A stretch of 64,000 nucleotides of DNA from DASYPQ01 sp041488095 (GCA_041488095.1 JBGPOP010000006.1:75105-139104), one strand, 5' to 3'; counted from the first letter of the stretch, positions 41,224 to 49,768 are shown. The notes: a model not told the origin generated them from the letters alone. Program-made: numbers and translations.

Positions 41224-42920
41224 CGCGACGGATCCTCCTTCTCCTCGCGATGGTCGGCGTCGGCGCCTCGGGGCTCCACGCCCAGGAGCTCGTGCGCATC
41301 GAGTCCCGCGTCGTCTCCGTCTCCGGCGACAGCATCTACCTCGACCGCGGCCGCCAGGCCGGCGTCGCTCCGGACGACCGGGTCGTCCTCTACCCTCCGG
41401 GGTCGGCCACGGTGGATGCGGTCGTCCGCGACGTGTCGAAGAGCACGAGCCGGGCCGAGCTCTCGCCCGGCTCGGGCGCTGTTCCCGTCGGAACCCGCGC
41501 CGAGATCCTGGTGCCGAAGGAGCGCCTCGAGGCGAAGGAGAAGCCCGCGAACCCCGAGCCAGCCACGCCGCCTTCTCCCTCGGGCGTGGGTCCGGCGCCG
41601 CCCCAGCATCCGCCGTGGACGCATCCGCCCGAGAACTGGGTCCAGGACTCGCCGCTCCTCGCGCAGGCTTTCTCCTCCTCTTCCGGCGGGCGGGCGGCGG
41701 ATCGCGAGCCGCAATTCTCCGGCCGGGTCTACTGGCAGATGAACGACACGCTGGACCGGCAGAATGGACAGCGTCAGTACCTCTTCGGCTCGCTGGGGAG
41801 CGACCTGCACCTCGAGCACCCCTTCGGCCGGGCCGGATCGTTCGACTTCCAGACGGATGTGTTCCACAACGCGGCGATCCTGCCCGATGCTCCCGACGAT
41901 TCCAGCACGACGCTCAGCGTCCGCCGGCTCTCGTACTTCGAGGGCGGAACGCCGGACGACCCGACGCGCTGGGAGGTCGGACGATTCCTGCAGCACGAGT
42001 TCCCCGAGCTCGGAACCGTCGACGGGGTGGACTGGAGCCGGCGCACGCAGTCCGGCAGCCGATTCGGCGCGAACGTGGGCGGGATGCCCGATCCATTCAT
42101 CGGGATGCACGACTCGCAGGACTCCCAGGCTTCCCTCTACGGTCGCTGGGTCGCCGATCGCTCCGGCCGGCTCGCGCTCGGAGGCGCCTACCAGAACACC
42201 TGGCACGAGGGGAAGCAGGACCGCAACCTCTTCCTGGGCACCCTCGACTACGTCCCGAGACCCGGCTTCTCGCTGCGGTCCGCGGTCTGGGTCGACTACT
42301 ACGGCGCCGGGGACACGATCAAGTCACACGGGTTCGAGCTCACCGAGCTGCAGACGCAGGCCTTCTGGTCCTTCATGAAGTCGGGGGGGTTCGGGATTTC
42401 GCTCTCCCATCGACGCATCCCCGAGCTCCTGCGCGACGAGTTCCCGATCACCTCGACGGACCTGATCAAGCACGGCAAGTACGACCGGGTGGGCGTCAAT
42501 GGCTGGCATGCCCTGGGCGAGCACACCCGCCTCTCGGCGCGCGCCGACCTGTGGCAGGATCAGAGCGACAACGGACTGCGGGGCGAGGTGGGGATGGCCT
42601 GGCGCGATCTCCTCTACCGGCGCGGCGAGGTGGGTGTCGCGGTGTTCACCGTCGACGGCTCCTTCAGCTCCGGCGAGGGACTGCGCCTGTCCGCGAGCAA
42701 GACCTTCGACCGGGCCTTCGGGACGCTCGCCTACGAGCTGGCGACTTTCGACCAGCCGGGCTTCGCGGGCACCCAGTCGACGCTTGCCCACCACGACCTC
42801 TTCGGTAGCCTCGATCTCGACCTGGGAAAGAAGTGGAGCCTGTCGATACTAGGCGACAAGCGATTCGGGGATCAGCAGGATGCTTACACGCTGGGCCTGC
42901 TTCTGCAGCTGCGATTCTGA
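41220..42920 (+). CDS. Outer-membrane beta-barrel protein of the multiheme conduit
   Basis: ATG 41220 overlaps the cytochrome stop (ATGA); 566 residues. Signal peptide 'RRILLLLAMVGVGASGLHAQ' is followed by a small N-terminal domain of about 80 residues ('VVSVSGDSIYLDRGRQAGVA', 'PDDRVVLYPPGSATVDAVVR') of the kind seen in FlgT-like or SH3-like adaptors. A Pro-rich linker near residue 110-135 leads to a long alternating-residue region ('FSGRVYWQMNDTLDRQNGQR', 'RLALGGAYQNTWHEGKQ', 'WSLSILGDKRFGDQQ') ending 'LGLLLQLRF' with a terminal Phe, the signal for barrel insertion. It lies between two multiheme cytochromes, which suggests it is the sheath of a porin-cytochrome complex, by analogy with MtrB. 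I see no sequence similarity to MtrB itself. Confidence 0.8.
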   Translation: MTRRILLLLAMVGVGASGLHAQELVRIESRVVSVSGDSIYLDRGRQAGVAPDDRVVLYPPGSATVDAVVRDVSKSTSRAELSPGSGAVPVGTRAEILVPKERLEAKEKPANPEPATPPSPSGVGPAPPQHPPWTHPPENWVQDSPLLAQAFSSSSGGRAADREPQFSGRVYWQMNDTLDRQNGQRQYLFGSLGSDLHLEHPFGRAGSFDFQTDVFHNAAILPDAPDDSSTTLSVRRLSYFEGGTPDDPTRWEVGRFLQHEFPELGTVDGVDWSRRTQSGSRFGANVGGMPDPFIGMHDSQDSQASLYGRWVADRSGRLALGGAYQNTWHEGKQDRNLFLGTLDYVPRPGFSLRSAVWVDYYGAGDTIKSHGFELTELQTQAFWSFMKSGGFGISLSHRRIPELLRDEFPITSTDLIKHGKYDRVGVNGWHALGEHTRLSARADLWQDQSDNGLRGEVGMAWRDLLYRRGEVGVAVFTVDGSFSSGEGLRLSASKTFDRAFGTLAYELATFDQPGFAGTQSTLAHHDLFGSLDLDLGKKWSLSILGDKRFGDQQDAYTLGLLLQLRF

Positions 42921-42929
42921 GGTGCAACG

Positions 42930-44246
42930 ATGAATGCGACACGATCCCGTTGGTTGCCGATGCCTCGCCTACACGCCCTCGTGCTCTTCGTGACGATCGC
43001 GCTGGGCCTGATCGCCTGCGTTGCGCACTTCAAGAAGGGCCTGGGCGACGGCTCCGTGCCCCAGCAGGGATGGAGGAAGAGCCGTGGCCCCGTCATCCCC
43101 CACGACAGCTTCCCCAAGGACTGCTCGCTGTGCCACGTGAGCACGGGCTGGCGGGAGATCCGGAAGGACTTCTCCTTCGACCACGAGAAGGAGACCGGCG
43201 TCGCGCTCGTCGGCGCGCACGCTACGGCCGAGTGCCTGCGCTGCCACAACGACCGCGGGCCGGTCTCGACGTTCTCCCAGCGCGGTTGTGTGGGATGCCA
43301 CGATGACGTGCACCGCGGCAAGCTCGGAACGGATTGCCAGGACTGCCACACGCAGACCGACTGGTCGCCCAATGAGCAGGTCACGCGCCACAATCGGACG
43401 CGGTTCCCGCTGATCGGGGCGCACGCGGCCGTGGGGTGCTTCCGCTGTCACCCGGGAGCACAGGCCGGGACCTTCGACCGTACGGATCCGAACTGCATCG
43501 CCTGCCACCGCTCCGATCTCGCCCGCGCCACGAACCCCGATCACCGGACGCAGGGCTGGGTGGACGACTGCCAGCGATGTCACATCCCGACGTCGTGGAC
43601 GGGCGCGGGATTCAACCACTCGGGCTTCCCCCTGACCGGAGCCCACCGGGCTCTCGCCTGTGCTGCGTGCCACCTCGGCGGCATATTCAGCGGCCTCTCG
43701 CGCGCGTGCGTCTCCTGCCACCAGACCGACTACGACGGGACGAACAACCCCCCCCACTCTGCGGCGGGATTCCCGACGAGCTGCCAGTTCTGCCACAACA
43801 CCAGGACCTGGCAGGGCGCGACCTTCAATCACTCCGGCTTCCCCTTGACCGGAGGACACGCGGGTCTCGCCTGCGCCCAGTGCCACAGCAGCGGGGTCTA
43901 CGTCGGCCTCCCGACGGCTTGCGTGTCCTGCCACCAGACCGACTACAACAACACCACCAACCCCAACCACACCGCGGCGGGTTTCCCGACGACGTGTCAG
44001 ACCTGCCACAACACGACGACGTGGCTGGGTGCGACCTTCAACCACACCTGGTTCCCGATCACCTCCGGCCACCACTCGGGGTTCACCTGCGCCCAGTGCC
44101 ATCCCAACCCCGCGAACTTCTCGACATTCACGTGCACGAACTGCCACCTTCAGGCGCAGACCGACAGCCACCACCAAGGCGTGCCTGGCTACAGCTACAA
44201 CAGCCAAGCGTGCTATTCGTGCCACCCGCACCCAAGCGGCGGGTAG
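42930..44246 (+). CDS. 16-heme c-type cytochrome lipoprotein with 71-residue triheme repeats
   Basis: ATG 42930 lies ten bases after the barrel gene; 438 residues. The signal ends 'LFVTIALGLIACVAHF', with a good lipobox (LIAC), so the protein is likely lipid-anchored, probably at the outer membrane. I count 16 CxxCH motifs. The C-terminal half is built of near-identical repeats of about 71 residues, each starting 'FNHSGFPLTG.H' and containing three hemes ('ACAACHLGG', 'CVSCHQTDY', 'CQFCHNTRTWQGATF'). The unit repeats twice, plus a partial third. The layout resembles terminal reductases or surface exposed cytochromes of extracellular electron transfer, and its place as last gene of the operon fits that. 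The heme count, lipobox and repeats are read directly. Surface location is inferred. Confidence 0.9.
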   Translation: MNATRSRWLPMPRLHALVLFVTIALGLIACVAHFKKGLGDGSVPQQGWRKSRGPVIPHDSFPKDCSLCHVSTGWREIRKDFSFDHEKETGVALVGAHATAECLRCHNDRGPVSTFSQRGCVGCHDDVHRGKLGTDCQDCHTQTDWSPNEQVTRHNRTRFPLIGAHAAVGCFRCHPGAQAGTFDRTDPNCIACHRSDLARATNPDHRTQGWVDDCQRCHIPTSWTGAGFNHSGFPLTGAHRALACAACHLGGIFSGLSRACVSCHQTDYDGTNNPPHSAAGFPTSCQFCHNTRTWQGATFNHSGFPLTGGHAGLACAQCHSSGVYVGLPTACVSCHQTDYNNTTNPNHTAAGFPTTCQTCHNTTTWLGATFNHTWFPITSGHHSGFTCAQCHPNPANFSTFTCTNCHLQAQTDSHHQGVPGYSYNSQACYSCHPHPSGG

Positions 44247-44270
44247 GGGCCGGTCGGCCTCGCTCGAGAC

Positions 44271-44348
<78 letters not shown>

Positions 44349-44438
44349 ACGCGATGGGAGCGAACGTTATAGGAATGCGGGGCGTCGGCGTCAATCGTCC
44401 GCCTTGAGCGCGCGGTCGCCTCGGCGGAGAATTCGCGC

Positions 44439-44774
44439 ATGGCCAGGCCCCTGCGCAGACTGTGGAAGGTGCGCATCGTCGTGCGCCGCAGGCATCGCAC
44501 GTGGATGATCTCCATGTGCTTCGCGAGCCTGGGCTGGGGGAGCTGGTGGCTCACCGTCTTCCTCATGCGCTACTTCCCGAACGTCGCGCCCGGCATCTCG
44601 ACGACGGGCTGGTTTGCGGGGACCTTCGCGGCCTTCGGCTTCCTCGTGGCCCTGTTCACGATCCGGGCGCGGCGCACGTGGCTGCTCTTCACGCTCGTGC
44701 CTCTTTTCGCCAACGCGAGCCTGTTCCTCGTGCCGTGGCTGGTCGAGACGCTCCGGGCCAGCCGAGCTTCCTAG
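44439..44774 (+). CDS. Small multi-pass membrane protein, unknown
   Basis: This 111-residue protein starts at ATG 44439, with GGAGA nine bases upstream. A basic N-terminus ('RRLWKVRIVVRRRHRTW') is followed by three hydrophobic segments: 'MISMCFASLGWGSWWLTVFL', 'GTFAAFGFLVALFTI' and 'LLFTLVPLFANASLFLVPWL'. By the positive-inside rule the N-terminus is cytoplasmic. I do not recognise a family. It is convergent with the DUF420-like gene, the two stop codons overlapping by four bases. It could be a lone small membrane protein with no link to its neighbours. Confidence 0.7.
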   Translation: MARPLRRLWKVRIVVRRRHRTWMISMCFASLGWGSWWLTVFLMRYFPNVAPGISTTGWFAGTFAAFGFLVALFTIRARRTWLLFTLVPLFANASLFLVPWLVETLRASRAS

Positions 44775-45166
44775 GAATTCACCCGCGGCGAGAGGAGCAG
44801 CATCGCGGTCCCGGTGATCGCCGTGAGCACGGTCATCCCGAGCACCACGAACGCGAGCTTCCTGTGCAGCCGCCGTGTCGCCGGCGCGAAGATCGTCCGC
44901 AGCCCGGTCGCGATCGGCAGCAGGTAGCACGCGGTCGTGATCTTCGCGAGCGTCAGGTGGATCGGCGTGATCGCGCCGGCGGCCGGCAGGTCGTAGAGCT
45001 TCCCGAGCAGGAACGCGAACCGGATCGTCACGCCGAGCGAGGCGAGCGCGAGGGCGACGAGCGGGATGTGCCAGCGCCGCTTCGCTCGCAGACCCGTCGC
45101 CACGACCAGAGCCAGCAGCGCGAGCGTCAACGCGAGGGAGGCGGGGAAGCCTGCGGTCGGGCTCAA
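44771..45166 (-). CDS. Four-helix membrane protein, DUF420-like
   Basis: This 131-residue protein has four membrane segments: 'ASLALTLALLALVVATGL', 'HIPLVALALASLGVTIRFAF', 'ITPIHLTLAKITTACYLLPI' and 'LAFVVLGMTVLTAITGTAML'. The pairing of His in 'RRWHIPLVALAL', 'PIHLTLAKIT' and 'RRLHRKLAFVVLG' resembles DUF420 and cytochrome b561-like proteins, where His residues bind heme or metal. It lies eight bases downstream of gpsA on the same strand, so it is probably the last gene of a plsY-gpsA operon. No link to phospholipid synthesis is evident. The family call is tentative. Confidence 0.65.
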   Translation of the reverse strand: MSPTAGFPASLALTLALLALVVATGLRAKRRWHIPLVALALASLGVTIRFAFLLGKLYDLPAAGAITPIHLTLAKITTACYLLPIATGLRTIFAPATRRLHRKLAFVVLGMTVLTAITGTAMLLLSPRVNS

Positions 45167-45173
45167 GCCCGGC

Positions 45174-46220
45174 TCACTCCCGGCCCTCGATCAGGCCGTC
45201 CATCTCGCCCGTCGGCGCGCGGCTCATCAGGTCGAGCACGGCCTCGCGCGGGTCCTTCCCCTCGAAGAGCACGGCGTGGACCTGCTCGGCGATCGGCATC
45301 GAGACCCCGTCGTCGAGGTCCGACTCCGGCCCGAACAAGGCCTTCGCCGTCCACACGCCCTCGGCGACCATCTTCATGGTCGAGAGCACCTGCTCGAGCG
45401 TCTGGCCGCGTCCGATCGCCTCGCCGACCGCGCGATTGCGCGAGTGCCGGCTGCAGCAGGTCGTCACGAGGTCCCCGATCCCGGCCAGGCCGAAGAACGT
45501 GCGCGAGCTCGCGCCGCGGCTGCGCCCGAACCTCGCGATCTCGACCATCCCGCGCGTGATCAGCGCAGCCTTGGCGTTGTCGCCGAGGTCCAGCCCGTCG
45601 CCGATCCCGGCCGCGATCGCGATCACGTTCTTGAGCGCAGCGGCGAGCTCGGCGCCGAGCGGGTCGTCGTGCGTGTAGACGCGGAAGTACTGGGACGAGA
45701 ACGCCAGCTGGACGCGCTGGGCGAACGCGCGATCGAGGCTCGCGGCGAGCACGGCGGCGGGCTTCTGCACCGCGACCTCCTCGGCGTGGCTCGGGCCGGT
45801 GAGCACGCACACCGGCCGCCCGCCGAGGATCTCGGTCAGGATGAAGCTGGGCGTCTTGAAGGTCTCGATCTCGATGCCCTTGGTCGCGCTGACGATCGGC
45901 GCGTTGCCGGGCAGCGCGTCCTCGAAGAGCGTCGCGACGCCGCGCAGGTACTGCGTCGGCACGGCGCTGACGACGAGGTCGACTCCCTGCGCAGCGGAGT
46001 GGGGATCGGCCGTGATCTCGATCTCGCGCGGGATGTGCACACCGGGCAGGAAGCGGCGGTTCTCGTGGAGAGAGCGCATCTCCTCGACCTGCTCGGGGAA
46101 GGCGCTCCACAGCGTCGTGGGGATGCCGTTGCGGTGCAGGAGCAGGGCCAGGGTCGTGCCCCATCCGCCGTCGCCGATGACGAGGGCATGGCGCACTCCG
46201 CGATCGATCGTCTCAGCCAT
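45174..46220 (-). CDS. gpsA: NAD(P)-dependent glycerol-3-phosphate dehydrogenase
   Basis: This 348-residue protein starts at ATG 46220 (MAETIDRGVRH). The Rossmann motif is 'ALVIGDGGWGTTLALLLHRN'. Family elements are 'PREIEITADPHSA', 'LVVSAVPTQYLRGV', 'PIVSATKGIEIETF', 'VCVLTGPSHAEEVA', then the catalytic-Lys segment 'AALKNVIAIAAGIGDGLDLG' and 'DNAKAALITRGMVEIARFG'. The Arg-containing 'FGLAGIGDLVTTCCSRHSRN' is also present. It makes sn-glycerol-3-phosphate from dihydroxyacetone phosphate for phospholipid synthesis. It overlaps the end of plsY by eight bases, so the two steps (G3P formation and first acylation) are coupled in one operon. Length and motifs are normal for the family. Confidence 0.95.
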   Translation of the reverse strand: MAETIDRGVRHALVIGDGGWGTTLALLLHRNGIPTTLWSAFPEQVEEMRSLHENRRFLPGVHIPREIEITADPHSAAQGVDLVVSAVPTQYLRGVATLFEDALPGNAPIVSATKGIEIETFKTPSFILTEILGGRPVCVLTGPSHAEEVAVQKPAAVLAASLDRAFAQRVQLAFSSQYFRVYTHDDPLGAELAAALKNVIAIAAGIGDGLDLGDNAKAALITRGMVEIARFGRSRGASSRTFFGLAGIGDLVTTCCSRHSRNRAVGEAIGRGQTLEQVLSTMKMVAEGVWTAKALFGPESDLDDGVSMPIAEQVHAVLFEGKDPREAVLDLMSRAPTGEMDGLIEGRE

Positions 46221-46971
46221 GGTGCCTCGCGGCCGGGCTGTCCTCGACCTTTTCACCGATGTGCGGCTCGGTGCCCTGGAGCATGCGCTTCATGTTCGAC
46301 CGGTGGCGCACGAGGATCAGGATGGTCAGCAGGAACGAGCCCACGCGCAGCTCGGGTCGCGCTTCGCCGTTCCACTGGTCGATGATCCACACCGCGATCG
46401 GGAACGTGATCCCCATCAGGATCGAAGCCAGCCCCGCGTAGCGGGTCGTGAGCCGCGTGACGAGCCACACCACTCCCCCGCAGAAGAACACGCGCCAATC
46501 GATCGCGATGATCGCGCCGCAGCCGGTGGCGACGCCCTTGCCGCCCCGGAACCCGAGGTAGATCGGGAAGCAGTGCCCGAGCACCGCCGCGGTGCCGGCC
46601 AGGACCTGGAGGAGCGGCCGTGTCTCCGGGTGCTCGCCGACGAGCCAGGGTCCGTAGCAGGCCAGGACCGGCAGGAGGCCCTTCAGGAAGTCGAGGCAGA
46701 AGACGGCGAACCCCCACGGCCGACCCATCGCGCGCACGGCGTTCGAGGTCCCGATGTTGCCGCTGCCGAACTCGCGCAGGTCGATGCCACAGACGCGCCG
46801 GGCGATCAGCAGACCGAAGGGCACCGCGCCGACGAGGTACGCCACCACGATGACGATCCAGGCCGAGGGCAGGAGGACGAGCTCGCGCGCCGCCGGGACG
46901 ATCGACGGCAGGGCGGCGAAGAGCGGAGGGAGCATCATCGGAGTGAGCGGTTCGGGGAAGGGACCGCGCAC
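46213..46971 (-). CDS. plsY: Acyl-phosphate:glycerol-3-phosphate acyltransferase
   Basis: This protein has up to 252 residues. GTG 46971 has GGAGG ten bases upstream; ATG 46938 gives a 241-residue version without a clear ribosome site. It is a polytopic membrane protein with about seven segments. Motif 1 is 'EFGSGNIGTSNAVRAMGR'; motif 2 is 'GHCFPIYLGFRGGKGVAT', the glycine-rich acyl-phosphate loop; motif 3 is around 'SILMGITFPIAVW'. PlsY transfers fatty acid from acyl phosphate to glycerol-3-phosphate, the first acylation of phospholipid synthesis. No plsX is visible in the window. The downstream gpsA overlaps it and supplies its substrate. Confidence 0.94.
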   Translation of the reverse strand: MRGPFPEPLTPMMLPPLFAALPSIVPAARELVLLPSAWIVIVVAYLVGAVPFGLLIARRVCGIDLREFGSGNIGTSNAVRAMGRPWGFAVFCLDFLKGLLPVLACYGPWLVGEHPETRPLLQVLAGTAAVLGHCFPIYLGFRGGKGVATGCGAIIAIDWRVFFCGGVVWLVTRLTTRYAGLASILMGITFPIAVWIIDQWNGEARPELRVGSFLLTILILVRHRSNMKRMLQGTEPHIGEKVEDSPAARHHG

Positions 46972-47054
46972 GGCAGGTTAACCTCCGCAGGTCCCCGCCG
47001 GGGAGTGTCCGATTCAGGCTGCGATTCCGGCGGGCTCCGCACCTCCGGGCAGGG

Positions 47055-47082
47055 TTGCAAAAGCCGACCTCGGCCCTAGGAT
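47055..47082 (+). promoter_or_regulatory. Putative sigma-70-type promoter of the ferredoxin gene
   Basis: TTGCAA (47055-47060) and TAGGAT (47077-47082), spaced 16 bases, match the housekeeping consensus at four of six positions each. They lie 112 bases before the ferredoxin ATG, in the divergent gap with plsY. Confidence 0.4.
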
Positions 47083-47194
47083 GGCCCGCTCCTCAGGCCC
47101 GAGCGGCCACGCACCCACGGACCACGCCGCCCACGCCCGCCCACGCCCATCGCAACGCGCCGCCCCGCGATCCCCCCGCGAGCAGGACCCCGCC

Positions 47195-47461
47195 ATGACC
47201 TACGTGATCGCCGAGCCGTGCATCGGGACCAAGGACACGGCTTGCGTCGAAGTGTGCCCGGTCGACTGCATCCACCCGACGAAGAAGGAGCCCGAGTTCG
47301 CCACGGCCGAGCTCCTGTACATCAACCCGGACGAGTGCATCGACTGCGGCGCGTGCGTCCCCGAGTGCCCCGTCGACGCGATCTTCGACGAGCCCGATCT
47401 GCCGGAGAAGTGGGCCAGCTTCAAGAAGATCAACGCGGACTGGTTCGCGCAGAAGAAATAG
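47195..47461 (+). CDS. fdxA: Seven-iron ferredoxin (3Fe-4S/4Fe-4S)
   Basis: This 88-residue protein starts at ATG 47195, with AGGA eight bases upstream. The N-terminus 'MTYVIAEPCIGTKDTACVEV' continues with 'CPVDCIHPTKKEPEFATAEL' and 'YINPDECIDCGACVPECPVD'. The first Cys set (C-x7-C-x3-C) and the second (CxxCxxCxxxCP) are those of FdxA-type seven-iron ferredoxins. It is a soluble low-potential electron carrier in the cytoplasm. A partner is not fixed by neighbours, but the ferredoxin/flavoprotein fusion of the multiheme operon, about 8 kb away, is a conceivable acceptor (speculation). A bidirectional hairpin terminator follows. Confidence 0.93.
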   Translation: MTYVIAEPCIGTKDTACVEVCPVDCIHPTKKEPEFATAELLYINPDECIDCGACVPECPVDAIFDEPDLPEKWASFKKINADWFAQKK

Positions 47462-47479
47462 GGCGCGCTCCGAGAACGG

Positions 47480-47515
47480 GAAGGCCCGGATGTCCGCGAG
47501 GACGGCCGGGCCTTC
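47480..47515. terminator. Bidirectional hairpin between fdxA and the M48 protease gene
   Basis: GAAGGCCCGG (47480-47489) pairs perfectly with CCGGGCCTTC (47506-47515), with a loop of 16 bases. It sits between two convergent genes and can serve both strands; no long T run is present. Confidence 0.6.
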
Positions 47516-47539
47516 GGTGTTCCGGGGCGGGTGCGCCTA

Positions 47540-48574
47540 CTACGGCTTCGGCTTCGGCTTGGCCACGGCCTCCTGGAGCGCCTGGGCGAGCCTGTCCTGC
47601 GCCTCGACCTGGTCGGGCTGGTCTCGAGGAGTCACGCAGCTCGGGACGGAGGAGAGCAGGGTCTGCGCCTTGGCGAGCTGCTCGGAGGTCGGCATCGTGG
47701 TCCCGACCAAGGCCGCGCGAGCCTTGAGCGCAGCGAACGCGTCCGGGTCGGCGATCGGCGGCTGTCGCCAGCTCGCCGCCTCGGGTGGGAGCGCCGCGAC
47801 GTTGGCCTTGGCCGCGGCGACGCGGCTCGAGAGGCTGGGGTGGTCGCTCTCCTTCTCGGGCGCCTTGTCGAGGCCCTTGTCGATCAGCTGCTGGAAGAAG
47901 TCGCCGAAGTGGTTCGGGTCCCAGCCGGCGTGCGTGTAGAAGTAGAAGCCGTACTTGTCCGCCTCGGCTTCGTCGTCGCGCGTGTAGCCGAGGCCCAGGA
48001 ACTGCCCGATCACGGCGGTCGAGAGGAACGCGATCTTCCCGTACTCTTCGCCGTGCTTGTGGCCACCCACGACCACGCCGGCGACGCCGGCGAGCGCCGC
48101 CCCGCCCAGGATCTCGAACTGGCGGTTCATCCCCTTGTGCACGTGGCGCGAGTACACGTGCGCGTACTCGTGGGCCATCACGGCGGCCAGCTCGTCTTCC
48201 GTGCGGCACTGTTCCATGAGCTGGGCGTAGATGTACAGGTGGTTGCCGCCCATCGTGAAGGCGTTCAGCGTCTTGCTGTTCACGAGGTGGAACTCATCCT
48301 GCTTGGTGAACATCCACTCGTTGTCCTCACCCTTCGCGAAGTGGCTCTCGGGTCCGTATTTCGTCCGGTCCGCCTCGCGCGCGGCGGCGACGATGCGCAT
48401 GCCGATCCCCTGGAGATAGTTGGAGAGCTGGGGATCGCTCAGAACCGCAGGCTTCAGCTCGGTGTGTGTCTCCTCGGCCTGCCGGATCACCTGCTGGTCG
48501 GTGGCGCAGCTCGCCAGCGCGAGGAGGCCGAGGGCGAGGCCCGCGGCGCGGCGGAGCACACTTGTCGTCTTCAT
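47540..48574 (-). CDS. M48 family metalloprotease lipoprotein (BepA/LoiP-like)
   Basis: This 344-residue protein starts at ATG 48574 (AAGGA about ten bases upstream). Its lipoprotein signal is 'RRAAGLALGLLALASCATDQ'. The zinc motif 'AAVMAHEYAHVYSRH' (HExxH) and the downstream Glu ligand in 'DDEAEADKYGFYFYTHAGW' are intact. Typical M48 phrases are 'NAFTMGGNHLYIYAQLMEQC' and 'HPSLSSRVAAAKAN'. The last 60 residues are Ala/Gln-rich without TPRs. It probably trims or clears misfolded outer-membrane proteins in the periplasm, as LoiP and BepA do in other bacteria. It is transcribed divergently from the EamA transporter gene. The family call is firm; the client set is unknown. Confidence 0.92.
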   Translation of the reverse strand: MKTTSVLRRAAGLALGLLALASCATDQQVIRQAEETHTELKPAVLSDPQLSNYLQGIGMRIVAAAREADRTKYGPESHFAKGEDNEWMFTKQDEFHLVNSKTLNAFTMGGNHLYIYAQLMEQCRTEDELAAVMAHEYAHVYSRHVHKGMNRQFEILGGAALAGVAGVVVGGHKHGEEYGKIAFLSTAVIGQFLGLGYTRDDEAEADKYGFYFYTHAGWDPNHFGDFFQQLIDKGLDKAPEKESDHPSLSSRVAAAKANVAALPPEAASWRQPPIADPDAFAALKARAALVGTTMPTSEQLAKAQTLLSSVPSCVTPRDQPDQVEAQDRLAQALQEAVAKPKPKP

Positions 48575-48789
48575 GGCTTGGAGATCCTTCTCCGTCCGCC
48601 CGGAGGAGAGGGGCGCGAGCACGCGGACCGCACGTCCGTGGCGGTTCGCCGTCGACTCCGCGCGAGCCGAGAAGGTAGCACGGAGAGCGCGGCGGTCCCA
48701 CGGTGAGCCGCGAGGGCTCCGTGACGGGCGCCCAGGGGGAAAATCCGGCTTGGAGCGCTGGGCGGCCCTCCCTAGGCTCCTGCGCCTCG

Positions 48790-49758
48790 ATGGACGTCGC
48801 TCCCGCTCCGCGCCGCGCAGTGCCGCCCTGGCGTGCGGTCCTCGCCCTGCTCGTCGTCACCGTGATCTGGGGCGGGACGTTCGTGTGGATGAAACAGGGG
48901 ATCGAGGCGGTGGAATCGAAGCTCGGCCCCGGGCACGAGATGGCCGGGATCGCGCTGTTCATGGTCCTGCGCTTCGGGATCGCGGCGGCGTGCGTCGCAG
49001 CCTTCGTCCCGGCCGCCCGCCGCGGACTGACGCGCGACGTGTGGCTCTCCGGCCTGGGGATCGGCGCGTTGCTGATCGGGGGCTTCGGGATGCAGATGAT
49101 GGGCCTCGCGGACGTTTCCCCGGCGGTGTCGGCGTTCCTGACGAGCCTCTACGTGCTCTTCACCGCCGTGCTGACGTCCGGGATCGAAAGGCGCGGCCCG
49201 AGCCTCGCGCTGTTCGTCGGAGTCGTGCTGGCGACGTGCGGCGCGGGATTCATCCGCGGGCGCCCCGAGCTGACGTTCAACCGGGGCGAGCTCCTGACCG
49301 TGGCGTGCGCGGCGTTGTTCGCGCTGCACATCCTCGTGACGGATCGGGTCACGAGGAGGGTGCAGCCGATGCCGGTGACGCTGACATCGTTCATCTGGGT
49401 GACCGCGGGAAGCGCAGCGATTCTCGCGGCAACGCTGCTCGCCCGGAACTCGCCGGAGCCCGGGGAGCTCCTCGGGCTGGCCGCGAGCCACGGGTTCGCC
49501 GTTCCCCTGGTGCTGTCCTCGTTGCTCGCGACGGTGGTGGCGTTGTCCCTGATGAACCTCTACCAGCGCGAGCTGGATCCGGTGCGCGCCGCGGTGCTCT
49601 ACGCGTTCGAGCCGATCTGGGCTGCGGTGTTCGGGATCGCGTGCGGGACGGATGCGTTCACGATGTACCTGTGGCTCGGGGGAGCGCTGCTGCTGGCGGG
49701 GAACCTCGTCGCGGAGCTGGGGCAGCGCAGGAAGCTGCGCGAGGCGGCGCGGGCGTGA
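48790..49758 (+). CDS. EamA/DMT-family transporter
   Basis: This 322-residue protein starts at ATG 48790. Ten membrane segments arise from two five-helix EamA repeats: 'AVLALLVVTVIWGGTFVWMK' opens the first and 'GELLTVACAALFALHILVTD' the second. The family's 'VSAFLTSLYVLFTAVLTSGI' and 'LDPVRAAVLYAFEPIWAAVF' segments are present. Proteins of this kind export amino acids, drugs or other small metabolites; the substrate cannot be told. The frame is open upstream to 48703, but that region overlaps the M48 upstream sequence and has no hydrophobic content. No other gene is in an operon with it. Confidence 0.88.
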   Translation: MDVAPAPRRAVPPWRAVLALLVVTVIWGGTFVWMKQGIEAVESKLGPGHEMAGIALFMVLRFGIAAACVAAFVPAARRGLTRDVWLSGLGIGALLIGGFGMQMMGLADVSPAVSAFLTSLYVLFTAVLTSGIERRGPSLALFVGVVLATCGAGFIRGRPELTFNRGELLTVACAALFALHILVTDRVTRRVQPMPVTLTSFIWVTAGSAAILAATLLARNSPEPGELLGLAASHGFAVPLVLSSLLATVVALSLMNLYQRELDPVRAAVLYAFEPIWAAVFGIACGTDAFTMYLWLGGALLLAGNLVAELGQRRKLREAARA

Positions 49759-49768
49759 AGCGATGACC

